Shown here piece after piece: positions 1 through 9,113 of a stretch of 51,617 nt of DNA. Numbering within the stretch: the first letter of the stretch is position 1; the number at the start of each line of letters is the position of its first letter. This DNA is from STC-113 sp964618565 (lineage in GTDB: Bacteria > Patescibacteriota > Gracilibacteria > BD1-5 > UBA2023). Under the pieces are notes generated by a model. It was not told the DNA's origin and did not search any database. It was given only the letters and a program-made list of their open reading frames with translations. The DNA lies in NCBI GenBank assembly GCA_964618565.1, contig CAZUBA010000010.1, positions 1 to 51,617 on the forward strand, given 5' to 3'. Both the position numbers and the translations under genes were made by a program.

Positions 1-100
1 GAAAAGCGATTGTTGCAAGTATTGCAAGTATCACTATGACTACTATGAGTTCTACAAGTGTGAATGCGTCGGTATTAAGTTTGTTTTTTGTGTTGGGCAT
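1..100 (-). CDS. prepilin-like protein, N-terminal part (runs off the window)
   Basis: Only the first 33 residues are present; the rest lies before the window start. They contain a class III prepilin signal: a short polar leader, then AFTLVELIVVIVILAILATI, with the Glu at +5 of the mature protein and a long hydrophobic helix. This N-terminus would be cleaved by prepilin peptidase and built into a type IV pilus or pseudopilus. It closely resembles the start of the 1132-residue protein at 9114-12512, so this may be another large prepilin-anchored surface protein. That is inference, since the body is not visible. It is the next minus-strand gene after the PBP, behind a terminator. Confidence 0.85.
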   Translation of the reverse strand, partial: MPNTKNKLNTDAFTLVELIVVIVILAILATIAF

Positions 101-123
101 AAATTTATTTAATGAAAGAAAAT

Positions 124-161
124 AAAAAAACTACAATTACCGGACAACATGGTAATTGTAG
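124..161 (-). terminator. intrinsic terminator after the PBP gene
   Basis: A perfect 10-bp stem (CTACAATTAC / GTAATTGTAG) is followed on the minus strand by a run of T. It lies between the PBP stop and the start of the prepilin-like gene. Confidence 0.85.
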
Positions 162-188
162 TATAAATAATAAATAATGTCAAAGAGA

Positions 189-2522
189 TTATTTGCTTTT
201 CGGAATAGCATAATAATTAAGAAGATATTTTGATATCTGAGAGAAAAGCGCAGAAGATGTCGTTTCTGAAAACTCAGCGCTCCTTGGACGATCAAGCTTC
301 AGCACCATTACGAATTTGGGATTTGAAGACGGTCAGAATCAACCATAAGAAGTAATGGTGTGTCATGCTCATCATTCTTCATATTTACCTTTTGCGGCAA
401 TCTGAGAAGTACCCGTCTTACCCGCTATATCATATCCATCCACTCATCATTTTTTTGCGAATCATATAGTTGCTCATTCTGTAAGCATTGCTATTATCTG
501 TTTTGAAGTCTCTTCTTTTATTATGCGTCTCAATGGAGTTGGCGTATTTTTAATCACCTGTCAATTTTGGAGAGTGATAGTATCGACAATATATGGTTGC
601 ATATAGATTCCTCAGTTAGCCAAGGCTGAGTATGCCGCAGCCATCTGGAGCACGGTTGCAGTGATTCATTGTCAGAATGATTGTGTAAAAAGTTTAGCTT
701 TTGACCATTTCTCATAAGGCTGTATCTTGCCGAAAACCTCTCATTCCATTGTAATGTTAGTCTTCTGTCAGAATCAGAAATCGTTTATATATTTGTAAAA
801 AAGGGCTGAACCTATCTTCTTTACGATATCAATCATTCAAACATTGCACGACCAGTCAAGAGCATGCGAATAAGGATGGAACCCGATACATTCTTTTGAG
901 ATGTTTTTGATCTTGAAAGTATCAATTTCAACAAATCACTTATCCATATACATATCATTTGGACGAATATCTCAGGTGTCGATGCCGATTGCAGCTGTAA
1001 TGGCCTTGAAGACTGAACCTGGCTCATATAGCGAGCTTATAGTATCATTAGTATAGACTCATGGTCAGAAATTATTTTTGAATTTGAATTTTGGCACGGC
1101 AGTATTCCCCAATTCTTTTTCTGTCGCGTATCTTAACTTAATCTTTTTTCATCAATATTTCAATTCTTCGGTTCAATTAGTCGAATCCTCAACAAAAACA
1201 GGCATACCGAGAAGATCAAGAGACGGATTAGGATATCTGCTGTAATTGACTCTCTCCAGTTCATATACGTCTCAATAATTATTCGGATCATAATCAGGAT
1301 ATCAGGCCATTGCGACAATTGCTCAAGTTTTTGGATCCATGACTACAACGCTTCATTTGTTTGCCCTGAAATCCTTAACTCATTTTTCAAGAATCCTTGA
1401 TATTTCCTTTTGGATATTCCTGTCCAGTGTAAGCTTTATGTCAGACCCGTTTACAAGATTCTTTTCTGATTGCTCATAAAGTCAAATCGCTCTTCAGGAA
1501 ATGTCCTTTTTGGTTATCTTTACTCATTCCTGTCATTTGAGCTCTTCATTGAAATATCATTCGATTCAATATCTCCCCTCTCCATCATTATCAACAAATC
1601 ATATCACTTGGCTTCCAAGAATCTTCTCAGGATAAAATCTTGTAGGATGAGGCTCTAAGATAAGAAATTTGTTTATGGACTCCTTTTCATCCAACAACCC
1701 CTTTTGCATGGCATTCTTTTCGCTTAGAACCCTTTGGTCTATCTTATCTTTTGTTGCCAGATTAAGTTTTGTGAGGAATTTTATATATCGTATTTCTTTT
1801 AGTGTAAGCTTATCTTTGAGCGCCTCTTGGGTCATTCAAATTACTGGAAACAGCTTCTCTATAAGAGTTGTCTTGTCTGTATTTTTTGAAAAATCATAAA
1901 TGAGCGAATTTTCCTTTATGACTAATGCATCACTTCAAATTGAGGTTATTTTAAATTTTTCATCGTCATCCAGACCATCTTTGATTATTATGAAATCTAT
2001 ATATTTCTTATCGAATCTTTTTTTGACTTCTTCATGGATTTTCGACTTCAGAAATATAGGATCCTCATTGAAATCTTCCATCTCCTGAACCCTGAGGAAC
2101 GCCATAAGATTATCCTGACAAAATTCTGTCTGATTCAAAGAACACAGCTCAGAATATATTATTTCTGTCAAAAAGTTCTTAAGCCTTTCTTTTGATCAGG
2201 GCTGTTGGGGATCTACTGCCAAATCTGAGAGATCCGTACTTGTTGCTAGAACTCAAATCGGCTCATTATTAGAATAAATTGTTCATCTGTTTACGGAATT
2301 TTTTACGACTTTGGTTTGCTGTCATTCGGCGAGCTTGGAATAATAAGCATATTCCATAACTCAATATTTGAATGAAGTTGAGATGATTATCAATCAGTAT
2401 AAAATGAATACAAAGAATATTATCTTGATCCTATCTATATTTCAAAGATATCTGGACAATAGCTTATTTTTTGTGGCTACTCTTTTCTTATATATGTCTA
2501 ATAATTGTTTTTTATAACTCAT
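189..2522 (-). CDS. class B penicillin-binding protein (FtsI/PBP2-type transpeptidase)
   Basis: A 777-residue D,D-transpeptidase that cross-links peptidoglycan on the outer face of the cytoplasmic membrane. One N-terminal membrane segment at about residues 30-45 is followed by the dimerisation-domain motif RGTIYSNNEPIGVLATS. All three active-site motifs are visible: SVFK (catalytic Ser503), SCN (558-560) and KTGT (702-705). GITATVLQMAAAYSA, typical of class B enzymes, lies between the last two. Many in-frame TGA codons fall on glycine positions. The start is the ATG that overlaps the stop of the upstream PriA-like gene by one base (TAATG), so the two are probably translationally coupled. Whether it serves division (FtsI) or elongation (PBP2) cannot be settled from this sequence. 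Confidence 0.9.
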
Positions 2523-3379
2523 TATTTGATTTTATAAATGAATGACTTCTTTTTGCTCATTAAAAACAATTCCACACTTGGAACAGAAGAGATGAAGGTG
2601 ACATTGAATTTTTTTGTTTCTATTAGAAATTCCATTAAATCTAGATTCCTGTACTTTTCAAATTGGTTGTAATTATATCTTACCAGAGCATCATCTAAAT
2701 ACACTATATTTTCGTAACGAGCCAGATTATATTGAAGAATCTTTCTAGTTCAAATCAGAATATTTTTTTTCTTTGACAGCACGTCAAGAAATAAATTATA
2801 TTTCCTGGCGTAAGTCAAAGAATTCTTATACACGAGAGCTTCTTTTTTAAAAATAGGATTTTTTTCCAAGAAACAATCCACTCAAAAATCGTCTCAGAAT
2901 ATCAAAACCAAACCACCTTCTTTCATGTCGTCCAAATCAAGGATTTCTTCAACTCAAAGAGCACTTGAATTATGGATGAAAATATTGCTGACTTCTCAAG
3001 CAGTTTCTTTAACAGTTTCTTTTATTCAAATGACATCCTGAAATGCATTCTTATCAAAACGAGAGAATACAAATTTAGGAAGAAAAAGATTCAACACCTT
3101 GTGCACAGGCAAAAAATATCTGTTTGCAATGGCAAAAATTAACCGGATCTCATATTCGCTTATTATCGGAAAACTGCATACGCTTCATACTATGGATCTT
3201 ATGTTTTCAAATTCAGTCTCATTTTCAAAAGCGTACACAACTCAATAAGAAATATTATTTTTTATTGGTATGGAAACTATAGATCAGATGCCTATATATG
3301 GCTTTTCTTCATCTTTGAAAAAATATGTGAGTCATTCTTTATCAAATGATATATCCAGCGGTAATACTTTTAAATACAT
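2522..3379 (-). CDS. reduced PriA-like protein (3'-DNA-binding domain, degenerate helicase lobe)
   Basis: 285 residues. The first 105 or so follow the PriA 3'-DNA-binding domain: a barrel with GSIVSIPI and GVVYAF, then a helical part ending YFLPVHKVLNLFLP, matching the PriA pattern YY..P.G.VL...LP. The rest resembles the first helicase lobe, including IGTRKILQYNLARYENIVYLDD in place of the usual IGTRSALF.PF.NLG.I..DEEH. There is no Walker A, the DEEH box reads DDAL, and the second lobe and zinc motifs are absent. It therefore cannot be a normal replication-restart helicase. It may keep only fork-DNA or partner binding, or be a decaying gene. It shares its last base with the start of the PBP gene. 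Confidence 0.65.
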
Positions 3380-3463
3380 TGCCCATTATTGTTAATATGA
3401 AAATCAGTTTAATATTAATTGGATAATTTCAAATATTTTATTGGAATTTACAAGCGGATTTGC

Positions 3464-3491
3464 TTTACAAAAAAGAAAATAATGATAAAAT
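3464..3491 (+). promoter_or_regulatory. possible promoter of the pilin-like operon
   Basis: TTTACA and TAAAAT are separated by 16 bases, and the ATG lies 23 bases downstream, in the divergent region between the PriA-like gene and the prepilin gene. Sequence match only. Confidence 0.4.
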
Positions 3492-3513
3492 CTTTAAAAT
3501 AACAAAAAACTTG

Positions 3514-4650
3514 ATGCAAAAAAATTTGATTAAGGGATACACTCTCGTCGAAATGATATTATCGATTAGCTTATTTGCAATGATTATAATCATTGCTTTT
3601 CAGATTGTCGGCAATATGTGAGTCATGAAAGTGAAGCAATCAAATAGGATTGATGTCACACAAGACATGTTCTATACAATAGAAAGCCTGACTTCTACGA
3701 TAAAGGATTTCTGATGAGATATAGACTATGAGGAATATTGGAATAGAAAAATAGTATGAGAGGCGACTTCGTCATGACATTATTCAATAGAAACCTGATT
3801 CTGAAATTATTGAAATTTATGAAACATCTCCACAAATAGCTATGGAGGCTGATATTATGTTTGCAGAAGCTGAAACTCTTGAGCGACGCCTTGATCTCAA
3901 TTCATGTGAACCTGATGATGTGTTGCCAGTTCCTCATTCAACTTCCCAAGCAATAATTACTCTTGACAGAAACAGCGATATTGAGAGTATTCATTCCACT
4001 TCATCGATTATAATTCAAATCAAACAGCTGATGCTTCAAAACCATGAGATGAAGATTGAGATTGAAACATCCAATGAGATGATGATGATGAAAATCTATG
4101 AATGTGACCTGTGGCTTTTTCATGAAGTGAAGTCAAGGAGCTATATCTCGTTAAAAAATGAAGGAATAGCGAGAGGCTTTATTTCAGGCTTAACTTCAAA
4201 AAAGATAAAAATCTGCCCAATTGAGCAAATTGCAATTCTGATTGAACATGAACATGATGCGTTTGAAATATACAAATACTCAGATTGACATGAAAGGATC
4301 ATTGATTCAATCACATAAGCACGCTAACTTGAGCTTATGATTGAAAAACGGATACATGGAGCTGTGCCCCGAATTTCTTATGCAGCTGAACCAATAACCT
4401 TCCTAATTGAATAGATGATGGGTGGGTCGATTTGCTGCCTGGCTATGTCAATGTTAAGAACCTTAAATTATTCTTATATCCTAATAAGGATTACAAATAT
4501 TGATGGAAAGAAAATGACACATCTCTTACGGTTAATCCATTCGTAAGAATATCTATGACAATCTGATATTCTTGGGATAGAAGGAAAAAACTTAATTGAG
4601 CCGATCCTACAACAACAATTACAACTTCAATCAATCTAACAAAAAATTAA
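3514..4650 (+). CDS. prepilin-type surface protein (minor pilin)
   Basis: 378 residues with a class III prepilin signal: MQKNLIKGYTLVEMILSISLFAMIIIIAFQIV, cleaved after the Gly before Tyr, with Glu at +5. The remainder is polar, Gly- and Ser-rich, with few cysteines and scattered short repeats, as in large minor pilins. It reads through many TGA codons; in the standard code it would break into fragments, and the open frame at 3842-4288 is only a shadow. It ends one base before the ATG of the next gene, also pilus-like, so the two are probably made together. It would be exported and assembled at the membrane. The exact role (tip or priming pilin) is inference. Confidence 0.8.
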
Positions 4651-4651
4651 T

Positions 4652-5662
4652 ATGCACAAGATCAACAAAAGAAAGACATGATCTGCATTGATAATAACAA
4701 TGGTAGTGATAATGATAGTTACTTCAATGATGATTTATTTTTTAGAAAAAATAGTTCCCATTTCAAAAAATGTCATATGAATTGAAAATTCCACTATTGC
4801 ATATTATGAAGCCCAGAGTTGAATCGAAGAAGCCTTGCTTGGCATGAGCTGAAGCAATCCGGCGTTGGAGCCCTCAAAAATAGCAACTGCAATAACGTCC
4901 AGAGATTACTGATTTCAAGTCATAGCGACCTGAACCCAATCTCCTAGGGCTTGAGAATGAAATAGTGAATTCAATCCTACAAACAGTTGGTATAGGATCT
5001 GACCTTGAGAGCCATTTCAAGTAGTCATCAATGATTGAATAGATTTTTGAAGTGCCCAACACCTGAATATTGCACTGCGAACGCCTAATTTGGATGGAGA
5101 TCCATTTACATATATTGATTTGAAAGCAAGTCCGAATCCTATTGTCTCATGGACCGTTGCATGAAGTTGAAGAGTGCTTTATTCTAGCTGATGAATAACT
5201 CCTGCAATGATAACTAACAATAGGACGTATTTTTCAAATGATGAAAATTCAGATTCATACTGAAGCAGATTCTTATTGACCGGTTCTGATACAGCGGTTC
5301 CAGACATATGATTATGAGTAGATCTCGAATTAAAACAATGAAAATTCAAAGAATTCTATAAATCAACAACTCCCTTTGTGGGCAAATGATTATGAACTAA
5401 TTGAGCTTCATGTGCCAATTATAAATGCTCAATAAAATTTTCGGTTGTCGCCCCTCTTATTGCCTCTGACTGAAAGATCATCCCATACCTTGAGATGAGG
5501 TTTTCAGTAACTGCAAATTCTCCAGCCACACCCGTTAAGCTTCCTTACCGATATACGATAATAAATGCTGATGGATATTCTTATTGATTCAAAAGACACA
5601 TAAGTAGAGACATAATGCAACAGACGACAAATGAGGCTTTAGACTTTACAATATTCCAATAG
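4652..5662 (+). CDS. PilX-like pilus assembly or pseudopilin protein
   Basis: 336 residues. The N-terminus, KRKTGSALIITMVVIMIVTSMMIYFLEKI, is a Lys/Arg patch, a Gly and one long hydrophobic helix. This is the pattern of PilX-type proteins (GxALIVTLVxLLxLT), which lack the classical Glu+5. The downstream part, starting IENSTIAYYEAQSGIEEAL, matches the helix that follows in pilin-like proteins. The rest is polar. It directly follows the prepilin gene (stop and start one base apart) and ends one base before yvcK. Assignment rests on the N-terminus and context; no catalytic motif is expected. Confidence 0.65.
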
Positions 5663-5663
5663 A

Positions 5664-6632
5664 ATGAAATATAACATTACAGCTATCGGCTGATGAACAT
5701 GAACGTTTAATGTGTTATACTGACTCAAGAATAATCCGAATTTGAATCTTGCAGCTATTGTCAGCGTGGCAGATAGCTGATGAAGCACTTGAGAATTAAG
5801 GGACGAATTCTGAATTCTCCCACCAGGAGACTTCAGAAGAGCCTTAGTGGCCCTCAGTCAGGATACATGAATTGTAAGGAAGCTCTTCGAATACAGATTC
5901 AAAGAAAGCAAGTTCAAATGACACACCATAGGCAATCTCCTGCTTACTGCACTTGCCGATATCAGTTGAGATTTTGAAGAATGAGTAAAGTTATTGTCTG
6001 AGATGTTTGATGTTAAATGAAAAGTCATTCCAGTGACCCTAGACGACATACAGATATGAATAACACTTGAAAATTGAGAAAAGATAATATGAGAAAAGGA
6101 TATCGACATCCCCAAACATGATCCTAATCTTGTTATAAAAGATGCTTTTCTGGTTTGAAACTGAATACTTAATCCAAAAGCAAAACAAGTCATAATGAAT
6201 TCTGATTACATCATTATATGACCTTGAGACCTATATTCAAGCATAGTTCCGAATCTTCTTGTCAAATGAATGAAAGAAGCGTTATTAGCCAGCACTGCTA
6301 AAATTATCTATGTGTGTAATATAATGACCAAGGCATGAGAAACTAATAATTTCTTTGTAGAGGATTTTGTTAATGTGATCGAAAAATACATATGAAGGAA
6401 CAGGATAAATTATGTCCTTGTTAATAATTGACAAATAAGCAAAGAATTAGTGGCAAAATACGAAAAGGAGGAAAGCAAGAAGCCTGTAATCATCAGAGAT
6501 TATGAGGAACTGAAATTTAAATCTTATAAAATAATCGAGAGAGATCTTGTGAATGAGGAAGATTACATACGTCATAGTCCTAAGAAGCTATCGGAAACCA
6601 TCATTGATTTTATAGATTGATGGATTAAATAA
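5664..6632 (+). CDS. yvcK: YvcK/CofD-family protein (gluconeogenesis factor type)
   Basis: 322 residues, the usual family length. The N-terminus ITAIGGGTGTFNVLYGLK, followed by VSVADSGGSTGELRDEFG, ILPPGDFRRALVALS, KGHTIGNLLLTALADISGDFEEGV and the late YIIIGPGDLYSSIVPNLLV, are the conserved nucleotide-sugar-binding motifs of YvcK. The first GGGTG is encoded GGC-TGA-TGA-ACA-TGA, clear evidence for UGA as glycine. In Firmicutes YvcK binds UDP-GlcNAc and is needed for growth on gluconeogenic sources and for normal cell-wall synthesis and PBP placement. Its place beside a PBP and pilus genes fits an envelope role here. It lies one base after the PilX-like gene. Confidence 0.92.
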
Positions 6633-6643
6633 CCATTTGCACA

Positions 6644-7180
6644 ATGAAAAAAGCAGTCACAGAAGATGTTAAGAAAATGAATAAGCAAGAGATCATCTAT
6701 TCGGCAGTAGTCGAAAAAGAGCTTTTGCATAATTGATTAGTCCAAAGGGAACAATTGAGAACTCTCAAGGAGCTGAACGATACCATGAAAGAAATGACAC
6801 TTGTCCTTAAGCAATTTGAGAATCATCAATTTTTGGAAATCCACAGAAGCAAATGGAAGATAATGCTATACAATCTGTCGCTATGAATGCTTTTTGCAAT
6901 TTGAACAGTGCTTTGACTTATGCTTTTGTCTTGGTCAACCTACCATTTTTTCAAAGACTCTCCAGCTATCAAAAGTGCTATAGAAAATCAGCTTAAAATG
7001 AGACAATTTGATATTCAAAATATAAAAGACAAGGTTAAAACTGAAATAAGCAAAGAAAATCCTGTAAATATACAGGAAATAAAAGACAAGGTTAAAAAAG
7101 AAGTTAAAACAGAACTGTCAACAGAAGCGTCGAATATAGAAACAGGCAATACCAATACTTGAATATCTATTTGAAAATAG
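6644..7180 (+). CDS. single-pass membrane protein with charged C-terminal tail
   Basis: 178 residues, function unknown. A charged, probably coiled-coil N-terminal part (about residues 1-70) leads into one strong membrane segment, MLYNLSLGMLFAIGTVLGLMLL, at roughly residues 75-97. After it comes a Lys/Glu-rich tail with a duplicated unit, IKDKVKTEI..ENPVNIQEIKDKVKKEVKTEL. It starts 11 bases after yvcK, so it is probably in the same transcript. The tail looks like an extended helix, perhaps a scaffold or stalk. Confidence 0.8.
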
Positions 7181-7185
7181 GAATC

Positions 7186-7398
7186 CTATTGTTCAAAATA
7201 TCTTTCATTGAAGAAATAATCTGAGTCTCAATCATTTTCAGGATTCGAAGTTAATAGCCTATGTCACATATTATCTTCCTCTTCTTCTTTTTCGACATGT
7301 TCTAAATCATCGATAATATCAAGCTCCTCATCCTCGGCACCATCTTCAAAATCCTCTTCAACAGCGCTGATTTTTTTTATATTCTTGTCATCTTCCAT
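7186..7398 (-). CDS. small acidic protein
   Basis: 70 residues, strongly acidic: MEDDKNIKKISAVEEDFEDG, then EDEELDIIDDLEHVEKEEEE. There are two in-frame TGA glycines near the C-terminus. It converges on the membrane-protein gene, the two stops lying only 5 bases apart. No membrane segment or known motif. Not recognised; the length is too short for a confident family call, but an uninterrupted frame with a plausible start makes it likely real. Confidence 0.65.
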
Positions 7399-7414
7399 TG
7401 TATGTCTATTAAAT

Positions 7415-7446
7415 AATAAATCCGCTACAATTATAGCGGATTTATT
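7415..7446. terminator. bidirectional intrinsic terminator
   Basis: A perfect 12-bp stem (AATAAATCCGCT / AGCGGATTTATT) with an 8-base loop and A/T-rich flanks. It would end minus-strand transcription from the VirB2-like gene. Confidence 0.7.
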
Positions 7447-7475
7447 ATAAGTTTCAATATGTTTTTTAAAAAAAA

Positions 7476-7835
7476 TTATGCTGCTGCTCCTCCAAATATT
7501 GAAGAGATAAGCCAGCTAACGATTGAGTAAGCTAAGAATATTACTAGAAGACCAAGAAGTGATTGGAACAATATAGTCTTACCTTTCTTTACCTTACCAT
7601 CATCTCAAGCAGCAGTTAAGATCAAGAAACCTCCGTATATTGCATATAGAACAGCTAATATACCTAGGAAACCCATTGCTTTATTTATCAAACTTTGTAC
7701 TGCAACATCTGCAGTTGTATTATCACCTTTCAGATCTCCACTTACCTTATCTGTACCAAAGTTAATAGCCATACCTCTTTCTACCATTGTTACGAAAGCA
7801 AGCGAGCTAAAACCTATTTTTTGAAGTTTATTCAT
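7476..7835 (-). CDS. two-TM VirB2/TrbC-like membrane protein
   Basis: 119 residues: an N-terminal hydrophobic signal-like segment (FSSLAFVTMV), then two membrane helices (MGFLGILAVLYAIYGGFLILTA and TILFQSLLGLLVIFLAYSIVSWLI) separated by a short basic loop GDDGKVKKGK. This is the pattern of VirB2/TrbC-type pilins and of the small membrane proteins that are abundant in CPR genomes. Only one of about 17 glycines is TGA, far fewer than in neighbouring genes, which may reflect high expression. It ends with FGGAAA. It sits alone between two terminators. Confidence 0.7.
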
Positions 7836-7930
7836 AAAAAAAATATTAGTAAATAAGTATTACGGAGCCGATTATATACGATATATAAATAAAAGCAACA
7901 GGATTTAATTGAAAAATCGGATAAATTATT

Positions 7931-7980
7931 TCTAATATATAAAAACCCTTCTTAATTAGGAAGGATTTTTATATATTAGA
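7931..7980 (-). terminator. terminator of the rpsF-ssb-rpsR operon
   Basis: A 21-bp inverted repeat with a single mismatch (arms 7931-7951 and 7960-7980, GAAGG..TTTTT type) directly downstream of rpsR. The minus-strand side reads into a T-rich run. Confidence 0.8.
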
Positions 7981-7981
7981 A

Positions 7982-8197
7982 TTATCTTAGATCAAGAACA
8001 TATGGAAGCATTGCCATGTACCTTGCTTGCTTAATTGCATTAGCAAGTTTCTTTTGGTGTTTTAGGCAAGTTCCAGAATAATATCTTGGGACTATCTTGT
8101 TGAATTTAGTTGTGTAGTTTTTTAAGAGTTCAGTATTTTTATAATCTATTTCCTGAATTCCAGCCTCGCAAATCGGGCAAGCTTTTTTAGTTGTCAT
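7982..8197 (-). CDS. rpsR: 30S ribosomal protein S18
   Basis: 71 residues. Recognised from the core LLKNYTTKFNKIVPRYYSGTCLKHQKKLANAIKQARYMAMLPY. The N-terminal CPIC with the later GTCLKH gives the zinc-binding Cys pattern seen in some S18 proteins. Both glycines are GGN. It is the last gene of rpsF-ssb-rpsR, which lie in the common bacterial order. Confidence 0.95.
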   Translation of the reverse strand: MTTKKACPICEAGIQEIDYKNTELLKNYTTKFNKIVPRYYSGTCLKHQKKLANAIKQARYMAMLPYVLDLR

Positions 8198-8227
8198 AAA
8201 TGATATTAAATTAAAGTTACTATTTTA

Positions 8228-8635
8228 TTAAAATTTATCGTCGTCCATTTCCAGATCATATTCCTCGACTTCTTCCTCAGGAGATTCTCCTCATTCGAAA
8301 TCAGATTTCTTGTTTAAGAAAATAAGATTCGAAACAACAACTTCTGTCTTATATGATTTGTTTCATTCTTCTTTTTCTATGACTCTAGTTTTTAAACGAC
8401 CTTCGATGTAAACCAATTTACCTTTAACTAGAGATTTTTCACATCTCTCAGCAAGATTTCACCAAGCAATACAACTTGTGTATTCAGCTTCGTTCTTGAC
8501 TTCACCTTTAAGATTTTTGAAGTATCTGTTTGTCGCAACTGTAAACATTGCAACTTTTTTGTTTCCATCAGTATTTTTGATGTAAGGATCTTTTGTAATA
8601 TTTCCAATGATAATTACTTTATTCACTGTTCTCAT
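8228..8635 (-). CDS. ssb: single-stranded DNA-binding protein
   Basis: 135 residues. The OB fold is clear: MRTVNKVIIIGNITKDP, then MFTVATNRYFKN, SCIAWGNLAERCEKSLVKGKLVYIEGRLKTR. The C-terminus is acidic (EEEVEEYDLEMDDDKF) and ends in an aromatic residue, in keeping with the SSB tail that recruits partner proteins, although the canonical DDDIPF is not exact. Three of nine glycines are TGA. Lies between rpsF and rpsR. Confidence 0.95.
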
Positions 8636-8660
8636 AAATTCGTTTAAAAAGTTTATAAAA

Positions 8661-8948
8661 TTAATCCTCTAGTCTGACAAACATATGTCTCCAAATATCT
8701 TTTTTAATATTGAAGTCTTTAGTCACATCAAAAAATTTGCTTCCGTCTGATTCAAGGGCATATAGGACGTAGTAACCGATTTTTGATCATCTGATCTTAT
8801 AAGCAAGGTCTCTTGCTCACCAAATATCTTCTCACTTGATTTCTGATCAAGTTGATGTAAGTTCTCCTTTGATATCAGCTATCAAAGCAGTTCTCTCATC
8901 CTCAGTCATATCTGGATTTAAAATAAGCATAAGCTCGTATTTTCTCAT
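8661..8948 (-). CDS. rpsF: 30S ribosomal protein S6
   Basis: 95 residues. MRKYELMLILNPDMTEDE, then WGARDLAYKIRGSKIGYYVLY and the C-terminal IKKDIWRHMFVRLED are typical of S6, which pairs with S18 on the 30S platform. Four of seven glycines are TGA, all in the central part. First gene of the operon, behind a promoter and a leader hairpin. Confidence 0.95.
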
Positions 8949-8967
8949 AGTACCTGTGGATTAGCAT

Positions 8968-8988
8968 CTTTAGGGAGAATTCCTAAAG
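8968..8988 (-). promoter_or_regulatory. leader hairpin upstream of rpsF
   Basis: A perfect 7-bp inverted repeat (CTTTAGG / CCTAAAG) with a 7-base loop in the leader of rpsF mRNA. It could be an autoregulatory site like the S6:S18 leader known from other bacteria, but the characteristic conserved bases of that motif were not recognised. Confidence 0.35.
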
Positions 8989-9029
8989 AAGGATATAAAA
9001 TAAATATGAACCAAAAAAGTTCGCGACCG

Positions 9030-9057
9030 ATTATAAAAGTTTTTTGCGATAATGCAA
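9030..9057 (-). promoter_or_regulatory. promoter of rpsF-ssb-rpsR
   Basis: On the minus strand, TTGCAT, 16 bases, then TATAAT, about 80 bases before the rpsF start. The same -35, spacing and -10 occur before the HU gene. Confidence 0.6.
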
Positions 9058-9113
9058 TTTTATTTTAGATATCCGGGTAATGAATAAATTATCCAAAATG
9101 ATAATATCGATGT

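Noticed and set aside
3842..4288. 148-residue standard-code open frame
   Set aside because: It is an out-of-frame shadow of the prepilin gene 3514-4650, which is open throughout with TGA as glycine.
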